From an uncultured Parasutterella sp. (lineage in GTDB: Bacteria > Pseudomonadota > Gammaproteobacteria > Burkholderiales > Burkholderiaceae_F), in NCBI GenBank assembly GCA_900766055.1, contig CAAFTZ010000099.1, positions 1 through 14,155 on the forward strand: a DNA stretch of 14,155 nucleotides, given 5' to 3'. Numbering within the stretch: the stretch's first letter is position 1; every line of letters starts with the position of its first letter. The position numbers and the translations under genes were made by a program. The notes under the pieces are model-generated. The model was not told the DNA's origin and made no database searches. It saw only the letters and a program-made list of their open reading frames with translations. Of this stretch, positions 5,373 to 13,173 are shown one piece after another.

Positions 5373-6950
5373 TTAACCGATATTGATCGGACTATGAATG
5401 TTCTTTGCAAAAGCGCGAACATTAAAGCTTCGATTCCACATGAAGGCTAAGAAGCCGACGAAGCAGACTGCTGTTGCGCCGAAGCTGATAATCCAGCTGC
5501 CTTTGCTAAAGCCTGCTGCCACGTAACCCACGAAGCAGCAGCAAGCCACAAACCATGCGTAGGGCAGCTGTGTCGAAACGTGCGAAATATGACTGCATCC
5601 GCTGCCTGCACTCGAAAGAATCGTTGTATCTGAAATCGGGGAGCAGTGGTCGCCGAAAACAGAGCCGGCCAGTGTGGCAGACAAACAGACGATCGTTAGA
5701 GAGGGATCGACAGCTGCAGCAACTGGCACAGCGATCGGGATTAGGATACCGAACGTACCCCAGGCAGTACCTGTGGAGAAGCTCAGGAATGCGGCAACGA
5801 GGAAAATCGCGGCCGGAAGGAAAAGGTCAAGACCGGAACCGCTGGAAACCATACCCTGAACAAATGTCTGGGTAGTAAGCAGGTCGCGGCAAACACCGGA
5901 AAGCGTCCAAGCCAAAACCAAAATTACGTTGGCGGGGAGCATCAGTTTCATACCCTCGATGGTGCCTTCCATAAAGTTATGGAAAGAAACGATGCGGCGC
6001 GGAATATACATGATGAATGCAACGCCTAAAGCTCCGAAGGAAGCCCAAACCAAAGCTTTGGAAGCGGAGCAGTTGCCGAGTGCCGCGGCGATGGTGTGGT
6101 AGGCCGCATCTTTACCCCAGTATCCGCCGTCATAAAGAAGGGCGAGAACAGCAAAAACGATCAAGGCAATGAGAGGAAGAAGCATGTCCCAAATCGTGCC
6201 TTTATCACTTTGTGCATGTTTGGGTTTCTCAACGTTGGCGCCGACACCGCCGTCTTCAAGAGATTTGAGCAAAGCATTTTCTTCTGCTTTCTTCATCGGG
6301 CCAAAGTCACGATTGGTCCAGGAAAGATAAAGAACCAAAAGCAGGCAGAAAATAGCGTAAAAGTTGTAGGGAATCGTGGAGACGAAAGCCTGGAAGTCAC
6401 TCTGGAAAGCGCCGGTGGATTTCAAAGAGCTTCCCACGGCGGCTGCCCAGGAGGAAACCGGCGCGATGATACACATAGGAGCTGCGGTAGAGTCGATGAT
6501 GTAGGCCAATTTCTCGCGGGAGACACGATAAGAATCGGTGAGCGGTTTCATGACCGTACCGACTGTCAGGCAGTTGAAGTAGTCATCGATGAAAATGAAG
6601 AAGCTCAAACCGCAGGTGGCGAGAACGGAAGTTTCGCGGTTTTTGATTTTCTTGCGGGCTATCTCGCCGTATTTCTTTGTACCGCCCGACATGTTCAGAA
6701 CATAGACAAGCGCACCCAAAAGAGTACAGAAGAGAAGAATTTGGAAGTCTACTTTTTGGCCCATGAGCGAAAAAGTAACATCAAGCATCTTGATCAGCGG
6801 ATCAGGTACGCCGGAGCCGAATGTATAAATAGCGGCGCCGGAGAAGATGCCGATCAATAAAGAAGAAAACACTTCCTTGGTGATCAGAGCAAGGACGATG
6901 GCAATGATTGGAGGCAGGATTGATAACCAGCCGGCTGCATAAGGTTCCAT
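5373..6950 (-). CDS. NhaC-family Na+/H+ antiporter
   Basis: A 525-residue inner membrane protein with about eleven or twelve hydrophobic segments, likely exchanging sodium (possibly coupled to an organic acid) for protons. Family marks are FIDDYFNCLTVG (120-131), a glycine-rich STGTAWGTFGILIP (392-405) and GDHCSPISDTTILSS (433-447), all typical of the NhaC/MleN group. A hydrophilic loop at about 213-252 is the longest exposed part. The start at 6950 lacks a clear ribosome binding site, but the first transmembrane segment begins just after it (around residue 8), so a longer start is not needed. A strong terminator follows the gene. The upstream gap carries an inverted repeat (7020-7052) and a tiny open frame. 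Family is secure; the exact ion and substrate cannot be told from sequence. Confidence 0.88.
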   Translation of the reverse strand: MEPYAAGWLSILPPIIAIVLALITKEVFSSLLIGIFSGAAIYTFGSGVPDPLIKMLDVTFSLMGQKVDFQILLFCTLLGALVYVLNMSGGTKKYGEIARKKIKNRETSVLATCGLSFFIFIDDYFNCLTVGTVMKPLTDSYRVSREKLAYIIDSTAAPMCIIAPVSSWAAAVGSSLKSTGAFQSDFQAFVSTIPYNFYAIFCLLLVLYLSWTNRDFGPMKKAEENALLKSLEDGGVGANVEKPKHAQSDKGTIWDMLLPLIALIVFAVLALLYDGGYWGKDAAYHTIAAALGNCSASKALVWASFGALGVAFIMYIPRRIVSFHNFMEGTIEGMKLMLPANVILVLAWTLSGVCRDLLTTQTFVQGMVSSGSGLDLFLPAAIFLVAAFLSFSTGTAWGTFGILIPIAVPVAAAVDPSLTIVCLSATLAGSVFGDHCSPISDTTILSSAGSGCSHISHVSTQLPYAWFVACCCFVGYVAAGFSKGSWIISFGATAVCFVGFLAFMWNRSFNVRAFAKNIHSPINIG

Positions 6951-7019
6951 GGTCGAAGGTTTAATTAAGTTATTAATGGATATTGGGGATTGTAATTGAT
7001 TGTTTTCGGTCTACCCCGC

Positions 7020-7052
7020 ATTTTCGGAAAAATAACCGCACAATCCGAAAAT
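7020..7052. repeat. Inverted repeat upstream of the antiporter gene
   Basis: ATTTTCGGA (7020-7028) and TCCGAAAAT (7044-7052) are exact reverse complements with a 15-base spacer. A third TTTTCGG copy lies at about 7003-7009. The site is about 70-100 bases before the antiporter start and has no T-run, so an operator or a leader structure is more likely than a terminator. Confidence 0.4.
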
Positions 7053-7061
7053 AAACCGTGA

Positions 7062-7139
7062 TTAGGCGATATCCTGAGCCGGCTTGTCAGTGATATCGAT
7101 TAAGAATATGGAGCGCAGATCAATTTCAAAGGTCTGCAA
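7062..7139 (-). CDS. Possible 25-residue open frame with TTG start
   Basis: A frame of 25 residues (reading M/L-QTFEIDLRSIFLIDITDK then PAQDIA) starts with TTG at 7139. It is preceded by GGAG (7147-7150) with an ideal 7-base spacing, and this signal sits directly after the stop codon of the exporter gene, so translation could be coupled. It ends 111 bases before the antiporter start. No homologue is known to me. It could be a leader peptide, a remnant of a larger gene, or a chance frame. Confidence 0.25.
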   Translation of the reverse strand: MQTFEIDLRSIFLIDITDKPAQDIA

Positions 7140-7156
7140 TGACTGTCTCCTAACTA

Positions 7157-7786
7157 TTAGGCATTGAAAGCGGCACAAATGAGTGCGGAACCGAACATCC
7201 CGAAGATGAGACCGCAGGCTCCATCAATCCATCTATTGAGAGAGCGGTAGATTTGTTTAGGTTTTGGCAGTCCAAGCATCAGAGCAACAAGAGAGAACCA
7301 AAGCAATGTTTCCCAAAAAACCAAAGATAAAATCAGTGCAACCTGGGCACCGGTCATTTCTTCTGCGATAAAAACAGAAAAGATTGAACTAAAGTAAACA
7401 ACTGCTTTTGGGTTTGAAAGATTTGTGAAAAGACCTGTGGTGAAGGCTTTGAGGTAAGAGGAAGTAGATTTGGAAGCGGTTAGACTTTTCTGGCAGGCCG
7501 GAACAAAACAGGAACAAATAATTTGAAATCCCATCCACAAAAGATAAAAGCCGCCAAGGGTCATGACAAGACGGTGCAGCCAGACGAACCGGCTGAAAAG
7601 CCATTGAAGACCTAGCAGCGTCAGTGTTGCCCAGAAAGAGACACCGCACGCAATTCCTAAAACACAAAAGAGAGCTTCTCTTCTCGACCGTTTGGCAGCG
7701 GTTTGCATCACTATGAAAGTGTCGGGTCCGGGAGAGGAAACAGCGACGAGGTGAATACCGGCAATAGCTAAAAGTGACGAAGGCAT
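7157..7786 (-). CDS. rhtC: LysE/RhtB-family amino acid exporter, RhtC-like
   Basis: A 209-residue inner membrane exporter with about six hydrophobic segments. It closely resembles E. coli RhtC, the threonine efflux protein, by memory of that sequence: HLVAVSSPGPDTFIVMQTA (12-30), the RSRREA stretch (33-38), LGIACGVSFWA (43-53), WLHRLVMTLGG (69-79), LLWMGFQ (82-88) and NPKAVVYFSSIFS (125-137). SPGPD and NPKA are family signatures. The start is supported by TAAGGA about eight bases ahead. It diverges from a LysR-type regulator across 241 bases, a common arrangement for exporters controlled by their substrate. Threonine or homoserine efflux is likely, but substrate range varies within the family. 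Confidence 0.85.
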   Translation of the reverse strand: MPSSLLAIAGIHLVAVSSPGPDTFIVMQTAAKRSRREALFCVLGIACGVSFWATLTLLGLQWLFSRFVWLHRLVMTLGGFYLLWMGFQIICSCFVPACQKSLTASKSTSSYLKAFTTGLFTNLSNPKAVVYFSSIFSVFIAEEMTGAQVALILSLVFWETLLWFSLVALMLGLPKPKQIYRSLNRWIDGACGLIFGMFGSALICAAFNA

Positions 7787-7807
7787 GGTTGATTCCTTAG
7801 GTGGTTA

Positions 7808-7954
7808 TTTCATTGCTAAGAAAAGTTTTTTTTGCGAAATCTCATATTTTCAAGTCACACTCATAGGATTTTTTTACTTTGTTAATGAGGTCGAGCAAGA
7901 AGAAAACGTCTTTCTTCCAATGACCGCTTTGAACAAACAAGGTTCGCAATGAAA
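7808..7954. repeat. Distant inverted repeat in the exporter/regulator gap
   Basis: TTTCATTGC (7808-7816) and GCAATGAAA (7946-7954) are exact reverse complements separated by about 130 bases in the divergent promoter region. They flank the likely promoters of both genes and could be regulator half-sites. A nine-base match at this distance could also be chance. I saw no strong -35/-10 pair in this gap. Confidence 0.25.
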
Positions 7955-8027
7955 CAAATTTTATTTTTCGGCTTTTTGAGAGTAAAGTGAACTAAATTCA
8001 ATGAGTAAGTGAGTTTTTGTCACAAAT

Positions 8028-8924
8028 ATGAATACGGATAAAATTTCTTATCTCATAGAGGCGGTAGAGAGCGGGACCTTCACTGCAGCGGCGGAAAAAC
8101 TGGGTGTCACACAATCAGGATTGAACAGACAGATCTCATCTCTCGAGGAGGAGCTTAAAACGACGCTTATTGTTCGCAGTCGAAAAGGTGTGCGACTCGC
8201 GCGAGGAACAGAAAAAATCTATGCTCGTCTGAAGGCTATTTGCAGACAAGAGTCGATATTACGGGAGGAGCTGGCGGAATTTCACGGTGTACTGTGCGGC
8301 GAGTTAGTAATCGGTGCCTATTACAGCGCCGCAGTTTCCTGGCTTCCAAAGGTTGTGAAGGAATTCTCGTTAAGGCACCCGTATGTAAGCATCAAAATTG
8401 TCGACGGTGTAGATCGAAGCCTGATTGAGAAGCTTGACGGCGGAGAGCTTGATTGCGCCATTATCGCAAATCCGCCTAAAGGCTATGATTGGTATCCGAT
8501 TATTGAAACGGAATACGTTGTATGGTTGCCTCCTGACCACCAATTGAAAGACAAAAAAGACTTGAAACCTTCGGATTTATCAGATCTTCCGATGGTTTAC
8601 CCAAGAGTTCATGAAGACACGGATATTGATAATTTTTTTGTCGTTAATAAGCTTAAACCAATCGTTAAGTTTGAGACAAAAGGACCGAGCTCTGCTTACG
8701 CGATGGTTGCGGCAGGGTTAGGAATTAGCGTCAATAATTTGCTGCAGTCTAGAAGTTTGAAAGGAAATGTCCTTGTGAGGTCTTTCAGTCCGAGAAAAAA
8801 ACTGGAGTTAGGTATTCTTCTGCCGCCCGTTGAGTCGGCTACTCCCGCGATGCTTGCTTTTCTAGCTCTGGCCCAAAAACACCGATTAACTCTCGCAGAT
8901 CAAGCCGGTGAGACTGAACCCTGA
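8028..8924 (+). CDS. LysR-type transcriptional regulator
   Basis: A 298-residue regulator. Residues 4-61 form the winged helix-turn-helix (GTFTAAAEKLGVTQSGLNRQ at 16-35), followed by a linker helix and an effector-binding domain from about 91 (GELVIGAYYSAAVSWLP, 91-107) to 290, including the C-terminal VAAGLGISV strand-turn. Such proteins bind as tetramers to T-N11-A sites and respond to a small ligand. The N-terminus fits the family length without a further start; the ribosome binding signal is weak. Divergent placement beside an RhtC-like exporter suggests it controls that gene in response to an amino acid, which is inference. The effector cannot be named. Confidence 0.9.
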   Translation: MNTDKISYLIEAVESGTFTAAAEKLGVTQSGLNRQISSLEEELKTTLIVRSRKGVRLARGTEKIYARLKAICRQESILREELAEFHGVLCGELVIGAYYSAAVSWLPKVVKEFSLRHPYVSIKIVDGVDRSLIEKLDGGELDCAIIANPPKGYDWYPIIETEYVVWLPPDHQLKDKKDLKPSDLSDLPMVYPRVHEDTDIDNFFVVNKLKPIVKFETKGPSSAYAMVAAGLGISVNNLLQSRSLKGNVLVRSFSPRKKLELGILLPPVESATPAMLAFLALAQKHRLTLADQAGETEP

Positions 8925-8983
8925 ACCTAAGTATTTGAAATAAAAAGGCTAGGGTGCGAAAAAAAATATTTAGGACTAAGGTT

Positions 8984-9064
8984 ATGAAAAAATTGAGTCC
9001 ATTCAACGAGACAGAACGTTTCCTGAAGTATGCTGAGGCATCAAAGAAAAACTTATCTCAATAG
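8984..9064 (+). CDS. Possible 26-residue small protein
   Basis: The frame reads MKKLSPFNETERFLKYAEAS and then KKNLSQ. AAGG lies two bases before ATG, which is close, and TAGGA a few bases earlier. The sequence is charged and helix-forming, with an unusually protein-like composition for its length. It is 59 bases after the regulator stop and shares the terminator at 9088-9121. It could be a small protein, the remnant of a longer gene, or chance. Confidence 0.3.
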   Translation: MKKLSPFNETERFLKYAEASKKNLSQ

Positions 9065-9087
9065 AAGGTCAGTAAGCCACGAATAAG

Positions 9088-9121
9088 AAAAGCCAGACTT
9101 GAAAGCCTGGCTTTGGTTTTT
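9088..9121. terminator. Bidirectional terminator between lysR side and efp
   Basis: AAAGCCAG (9089-9096) pairs perfectly with CTGGCTTT (9107-9114) around a 10-base loop. The plus strand continues GGTTTTT and the minus strand continues TTCTTATTC, so it can serve both the regulator side and the convergent efp gene. Confidence 0.8.
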
Positions 9122-9147
9122 CAATCCCTCGTTAATGAGAGATTGAA
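9120..9147. repeat. Symmetrical hairpin just after efp
   Basis: TTCAATC-C-CTC and GAG-A-GATTGAA form a 10-base-pair stem with one mismatch and a 6-base loop, directly next to the terminator at 9088-9121 and 11 bases after the efp stop. It may protect the efp transcript end or support termination; no strong T-run follows. Confidence 0.45.
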
Positions 9148-9157
9148 TCCCGACAAA

Positions 9158-9715
9158 TTACATAACGCGGCTGCGGTATTCGTCGGTTCTTGTGTCGATT
9201 TCGATCTTGTCGCCGGTGTTGACGAAAGCCGGAACCTGGACAATGTGGCCGGTAGCTAGTTTGGCAGGTTTCATGACTTTGCCGGAAGTGTCACCCTTGA
9301 CTGCGGGTTCTGTGTAAACAACTTCACGAACCAGGATTGTCGGGAGCTCGATGGAGATAGGACGGCCGTTGTAAAGAACAACTTCAGCCTTCATGCCGTC
9401 TTCAAGATACTTGAGGACGTCTTCCATAACTTCAGCTTCGACTTCGTACTGGTTGTATTCGTCGTCCATCCAGACATACAGAGGATCGCCGAAGTAAGAG
9501 TAAGAAACTTCTTTCTTGTCGAGGATGATGTCTTCGAAACGGTCATCAGCACGATAAACAGTTTCGGTACCGCCGTTGGAAAGAAGGTTCTTCATTTTGA
9601 GTTTGACAGTGGAGGCACCGCGGCCGCCCTTGCTGTATTCAGACTTCAAAATGACCATCGGAGTATTGTTGATCATCACGACGTTGCCGACGCGAAGTTC
9701 TTGTGCTGTTTTCAT
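9158..9715 (-). CDS. efp: Elongation factor P
   Basis: A 185-residue translation factor that enters the ribosomal E site and relieves stalling at runs of proline. The three beta-barrel domains are present: N-terminal KOW-like (1-65), the OB domain (about 66-128) and the C-terminal OB domain ending in the conserved GDKIEIDTRTDEYRSR (168-183). The tip loop that reaches the peptidyl transferase centre is SKGGRGAS (28-35) with arginine at position 32. This is the residue rhamnosylated by EarP, and the earP gene lies just upstream on the same strand, so the modification route is clear. The start has no obvious ribosome binding site, but the N-terminus MKTAQELRVGN is typical of the family. It has its own promoter (9793-9822) and a leader hairpin. 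Confidence 0.97.
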   Translation of the reverse strand: MKTAQELRVGNVVMINNTPMVILKSEYSKGGRGASTVKLKMKNLLSNGGTETVYRADDRFEDIILDKKEVSYSYFGDPLYVWMDDEYNQYEVEAEVMEDVLKYLEDGMKAEVVLYNGRPISIELPTILVREVVYTEPAVKGDTSGKVMKPAKLATGHIVQVPAFVNTGDKIEIDTRTDEYRSRVM

Positions 9716-9747
9716 ATTAATACTTAAAAATGAAAGGTTAATGTCTG

Positions 9748-9769
9748 CGGCCGTTGTGAATAACAGCCG
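9748..9769 (-). promoter_or_regulatory. Hairpin in the efp leader
   Basis: On the efp strand CGGCTGTT and AACGGCCG pair over eight bases (one G-U) with a 6-base loop. It lies in the roughly 70-base leader between the predicted start of transcription and the efp start codon, about 33 bases before ATG. It may affect message stability or translation. Confidence 0.4.
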
Positions 9770-9792
9770 AACTAAAATTTTTTAAAGCAAAG

Positions 9793-9822
9793 ATTTTAGC
9801 TTTAAAAACAGTGCTCCGTCAA
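9793..9822 (-). promoter_or_regulatory. Promoter of efp
   Basis: Read on the minus strand, TTGACG (9817-9822) and TAAAAT (9793-9798) are spaced by 18 bases and match the sigma-70 consensus at five of six positions each. It lies between earP and efp, so efp can be expressed more strongly than earP. An inverted repeat CTAAAAT/ATTTTAG (9772-9799) overlaps the -10. Confidence 0.65.
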
Positions 9823-9934
9823 AATTTTGGTACCGTCTCTTGCAACTTCTAACGATCTTTCATGATTGTTCGACTGAAGGCGAACGGAAGGAGAAGGGAT
9901 CCGCTATCTACGAAAAGTTTGCTTGAAATAGTCG

Positions 9935-11023
9935 CTATATTTTGCTTTTCACGAAGCGAAGAAGATTATCTGCGAGGGAACCCAAGGAAACCAAATGGTT
10001 TCTCCAGTGAAGGGCGGCCTCTTTCATGAGAGGCAGCTCTTCACACCATTGATCCCAGCAGGAGGCCAAGTTGCTTGAGGATTTATTCCAAGACAGATTC
10101 ATATCGATCCAGGCTTGATAGCTTGTTCCGTAAAAAGGTCGGATCCTCTCGCCGAATGCTTCTAATTTCTTAATGTGTGTATCTTCGGTTTGCGGATAGA
10201 TATTCCAAATGAAAGGTTTTCCGGACAACTGAGCCCTGACGAAGGAATCTTCCCCGCGGATGATCAAAGCATCTGAGGCCCACAAGAATTTGTCAAATTC
10301 AGATTGGGGCACCATCTCTGAAATACCCAAATGTATATTTCGAGCAGGTTGTTCTTCATAAAGTTGGGTCAAAATCTCGGTCGCCGCACCTCTCGGAAGA
10401 AGCAAATTGATTTCTTTGCCGCGCTGTTGAATTGCTTTATAAAATTCGGTCAACGGCGCACCGGGATAACAAAATACGAAAACCGTAAATACGGCAGGAT
10501 CCAAGTTGAAAGTCTCTAAAAATTTTTTTCTATTCTTCGAAAACTGCTCTTGTCTAATAAATAGATCTTTTTCAATCATTAGACCGCCGGTCTTATTTGT
10601 GACGCCGGGAAAGAAATAATATTTATTGACGTTTAAGGAAGGATGAGGAGAGGGCAGACTATGGCAGCCTTCTACCCAATCTTCGGCAGATAAATATTCC
10701 AAATTGATCCAAATCGGCTGCGGACGTGCAGAGGCGATTTTTTGTTCGAACGCATAGGGAAGACGACAGCCGAATGTTTCTATGACAACTTGTGACGGCT
10801 CACTAGTTTCCGCGTCTTTCCAATCGTGAATCTCAATGCCGTCGACTAGGCAGGGCAAATTTTTCGGATCAAGCCCTGAAGTAATTTTCGACAGCGTCTG
10901 TGCATCATTAACATAGAGTTTCACAGGAAAGCCGTGCTCGCGGGAAAATATGGAGGCTAATCTCCAGCAGACACCGGCATCACCGAAGTTATCGATGACG
11001 TCACAGAAAATATCGATGGTCAT
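9935..11023 (-). CDS. earP: EF-P arginine rhamnosyltransferase EarP
   Basis: A 362-residue glycosyltransferase that transfers rhamnose from TDP-rhamnose to Arg32 of elongation factor P, activating it. Family marks are the N-terminal CDVIDNFGDAGVCWRLA (7-23), with D11 and D15 matching the two essential aspartates of studied EarPs, WINLEYLSAEDWVEG (105-119), FFPG (137-140), and the C-terminal nucleotide-sugar pocket RGEDSFVRAQLSGKPFIWNIYPQ (256-278), quoted here by its key residues R256, E258, D259 and W273. The start is fixed by the conserved extreme N-terminus although there is no ribosome binding site. efp follows on the same strand with Arg32 present, so enzyme and target are both intact. 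Confidence 0.96.
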   Translation of the reverse strand: MTIDIFCDVIDNFGDAGVCWRLASIFSREHGFPVKLYVNDAQTLSKITSGLDPKNLPCLVDGIEIHDWKDAETSEPSQVVIETFGCRLPYAFEQKIASARPQPIWINLEYLSAEDWVEGCHSLPSPHPSLNVNKYYFFPGVTNKTGGLMIEKDLFIRQEQFSKNRKKFLETFNLDPAVFTVFVFCYPGAPLTEFYKAIQQRGKEINLLLPRGAATEILTQLYEEQPARNIHLGISEMVPQSEFDKFLWASDALIIRGEDSFVRAQLSGKPFIWNIYPQTEDTHIKKLEAFGERIRPFYGTSYQAWIDMNLSWNKSSSNLASCWDQWCEELPLMKEAALHWRNHLVSLGSLADNLLRFVKSKI

Positions 11024-11176
11024 ATTTTATAAATCAATTGATTGGAAAAGATTCTGCAATCTTAATATCAGCCGACCGAAAACAAGAGGAAAGCTAAGCG
11101 TCGCAACGATTGGTTACGCCAAATTTTTGCGATGTTCGATACTATTTTGTCCTTTAGACCAAAGTGATACAACTCA

Positions 11177-11206
11177 GAGCACCAGCATCTGGCTGCTTCC
11201 TATAAT
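11177..11206 (+). promoter_or_regulatory. Candidate uvrC promoter (-10) with inverted repeat
   Basis: A perfect TATAAT lies at 11201-11206, about 78 bases before the chosen uvrC start, but no good -35 is seen at the usual distance. Instead CCAG-CAT-CTGG (11182-11192), extended by AGC/GCT-like ends, occupies that place and could bind a regulator. The -10 is convincing alone; the full promoter is less so. Confidence 0.4.
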
Positions 11207-11283
11207 TTAGGGAATGTTGATTGGCTGTCGACACGTATTTCATCAAATCCGTTTTTAAGTTCAAAAAAACCTACCAAAGGTAT

Positions 11284-13173
11284 ATGGAAACTGCTCTTAA
11301 AGAAACTGAAGGAAAACTTGTGAATCTGCCGGACAAGAAATTTGATTCGGCCGAGTTTTTAAAGAATCTGCCTCATTTGCCGGGCGTTTATCGATATTTT
11401 GATAAAGACGGAAATTTACTCTACGTCGGTAAGGCAAGAGATTTGAAACGCCGTGTCTCCAGTTACTTCCAAAAAACTTTGGCGCCACGTACCAAATTGA
11501 TGGTCGACCAGATTGCGAGCGCACAAATCACGGTTGTGAACAGTGAAGCTGAAGCTCTGATTCTTGAATCGAACCTCATTAAGACGCAGGATCCACGGTT
11601 CAATATTCTTTTTCGTGACGATAAGTCCTATCCGTACCTGAAATTAAGTTCCGGAGAGTACCCGAGATTGTCTTATTACCGAGGCGCACTCGATAAGCGA
11701 AATTCATATTTTGGTCCGTACCCAAATGCGAATGCGGCAAAAGACACCATGTTGTTGCTTCAGAAGGTTTTTCAGCTGAGAACCTGCGAGGCTTCCGTTT
11801 TCAATAACCGTTCCCGTCCTTGCCTGCTTTACCAGATCGGCCGCTGTAGCGGCGGATGCTGCAAAAAAGTTTCTCCCGAGGAATACGGCAAGTCGGTTGA
11901 TCTTGCAAAAGAATTTCTGAGAGGAGACTCTCAAAAGGTTCAGGAAGACCTAACCCGCAGAATGAACGAGTACTCGCAGAAACTCGACTTTGAACGGGCC
12001 GCAGTAATGAGAGACCACTTGGCTGCGATTTCCAATGTCGTTCATCAGCAGTCTATGGAAGCTGCGCCGGATGCTAACGCAGATATCATTGCCGCTGTCG
12101 CCTCTCAAGGCGAAGTATGCGTGAACTTAGCGATGGTTCGCGGCGGCCGTCATCTCGGCGACAAGGCATCTTTCCCGTCCTTAGGCCGGAATGCCGAATT
12201 GCCGGAGCTTGAAGAAGTCCTTGAGGCCTTTATTACCCATCACTACACGCAGATGGATGTGCCGCCTGTTGTCATTATCAATTTGGAGGAGCGTTCTTCT
12301 CGAATTGAAGAGCTTCTCAATACGATCGCCGGTAAGAAAGTCAATGTCATCTATCGGCCTCAGAATATTCGCAGAAAGTGGCTCGAACTCGCAGTAACTA
12401 ATGCCAAAGTTTCACTTGGGCGCCGGGTTGCAGAGGAAGGCAGTCAAAAGAGAAGAATCGGTGCCCTCGTTCAGGAATTAGGACTCGATATTCCGGAGTC
12501 CGAATATGAAGATTTCCGTGTTGAGTGTTTCGATATCAGCCATAGCTCCGGCGAAGCGACTCAAGCTTCCTGCGTCGTATTTGCAGGAAACCGCATGGAC
12601 AGTTCTCAGTACAGAAGATTCAATATTAAAGACGTGACGGCCGGCGATGACTACGCCGCTATGAAACAAGTGCTGACTCGAAGATACCAGAGAGTCGCAA
12701 ACGGCGAGGCTTCCCTCCCGAACATTGTTCTTGTAGACGGCGGACGCGGACAAGTCAAGATGGCCTGTGAAGTTTTTGACGAGTTGGGTTTAGATAAAAA
12801 CGTCATTGTCGGTGTTGCAAAAGGTGAGGGACGTAAAGTCGGCCTGGAAGAATTGGTGTTTCCGGATCCGAATAAAGAACCTCTCAAACTCGGTCAAGAG
12901 TCTCCGGCTCTGATGCTGATTGCCCAAATTCGTGATGAAGCACACCGATTTGCTATTACAGGTATGAGAGCGAAGCGGGCTAAGGCAAGAAATTATTCTA
13001 GAATTGAGGATCTTGAGGGAGTCGGACCGAAGAGAAGACAAAAACTTCTTGAGCGGTTCGGCAGCTTGAAAGTGTTGTCCAACGCATCCGTGGAGGACAT
13101 CGCGAGTGTAGACGGTATCTCTCAAACTTTAGCCAGACAAATTTACGCACAATTGCATGGACAAATCAGTTAA
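11284..13173 (+). CDS. uvrC: Excinuclease ABC subunit C (UvrC)
   Basis: Makes both incisions around a DNA lesion in UvrABC excision repair. Numbered from the ATG at 11284 (629 residues): GIY-YIG nuclease domain about 25-105 (PGVYR 33-37, YVGKARDLKRR 47-57), a cysteine set C168, C180, C188, C192 with the 12-8-4 spacing of the iron-sulfur site known in E. coli UvrC, a UVR helix pair around 220-250, the RNase H-like nuclease with D417 (CFDISH), D485 (LVDGGRGQ) and H554 (DEAHRF), and tandem helix-hairpin-helix motifs near 575-625. The frame is open from a TTG at 11221, but the -10 TATAAT at 11201 would start transcription right next to that TTG; AAAGG and the ATG at 11284 fit better and match the usual N-terminus. 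It overlaps pgsA by 17 bases, an arrangement common in proteobacteria. Confidence 0.96.
   Translation: METALKETEGKLVNLPDKKFDSAEFLKNLPHLPGVYRYFDKDGNLLYVGKARDLKRRVSSYFQKTLAPRTKLMVDQIASAQITVVNSEAEALILESNLIKTQDPRFNILFRDDKSYPYLKLSSGEYPRLSYYRGALDKRNSYFGPYPNANAAKDTMLLLQKVFQLRTCEASVFNNRSRPCLLYQIGRCSGGCCKKVSPEEYGKSVDLAKEFLRGDSQKVQEDLTRRMNEYSQKLDFERAAVMRDHLAAISNVVHQQSMEAAPDANADIIAAVASQGEVCVNLAMVRGGRHLGDKASFPSLGRNAELPELEEVLEAFITHHYTQMDVPPVVIINLEERSSRIEELLNTIAGKKVNVIYRPQNIRRKWLELAVTNAKVSLGRRVAEEGSQKRRIGALVQELGLDIPESEYEDFRVECFDISHSSGEATQASCVVFAGNRMDSSQYRRFNIKDVTAGDDYAAMKQVLTRRYQRVANGEASLPNIVLVDGGRGQVKMACEVFDELGLDKNVIVGVAKGEGRKVGLEELVFPDPNKEPLKLGQESPALMLIAQIRDEAHRFAITGMRAKRAKARNYSRIEDLEGVGPKRRQKLLERFGSLKVLSNASVEDIASVDGISQTLARQIYAQLHGQIS

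Noticed and set aside
6096..6860. Open frame of 254 codons on the plus strand inside the antiporter gene
   Set aside because: It is the antisense shadow of a clear membrane protein and its translation has no protein-like pattern or start signal.
6951..7156. Riboswitch controlling the antiporter or exporter
   Set aside because: Only a simple inverted repeat and no recognisable conserved core of a known riboswitch class can be seen.
11221..11283. N-terminal extension of UvrC from the TTG at 11221
   Set aside because: The likely -10 box at 11201-11206 would place the transcript start next to this TTG, and the extra 21 residues do not resemble the UvrC N-terminus.
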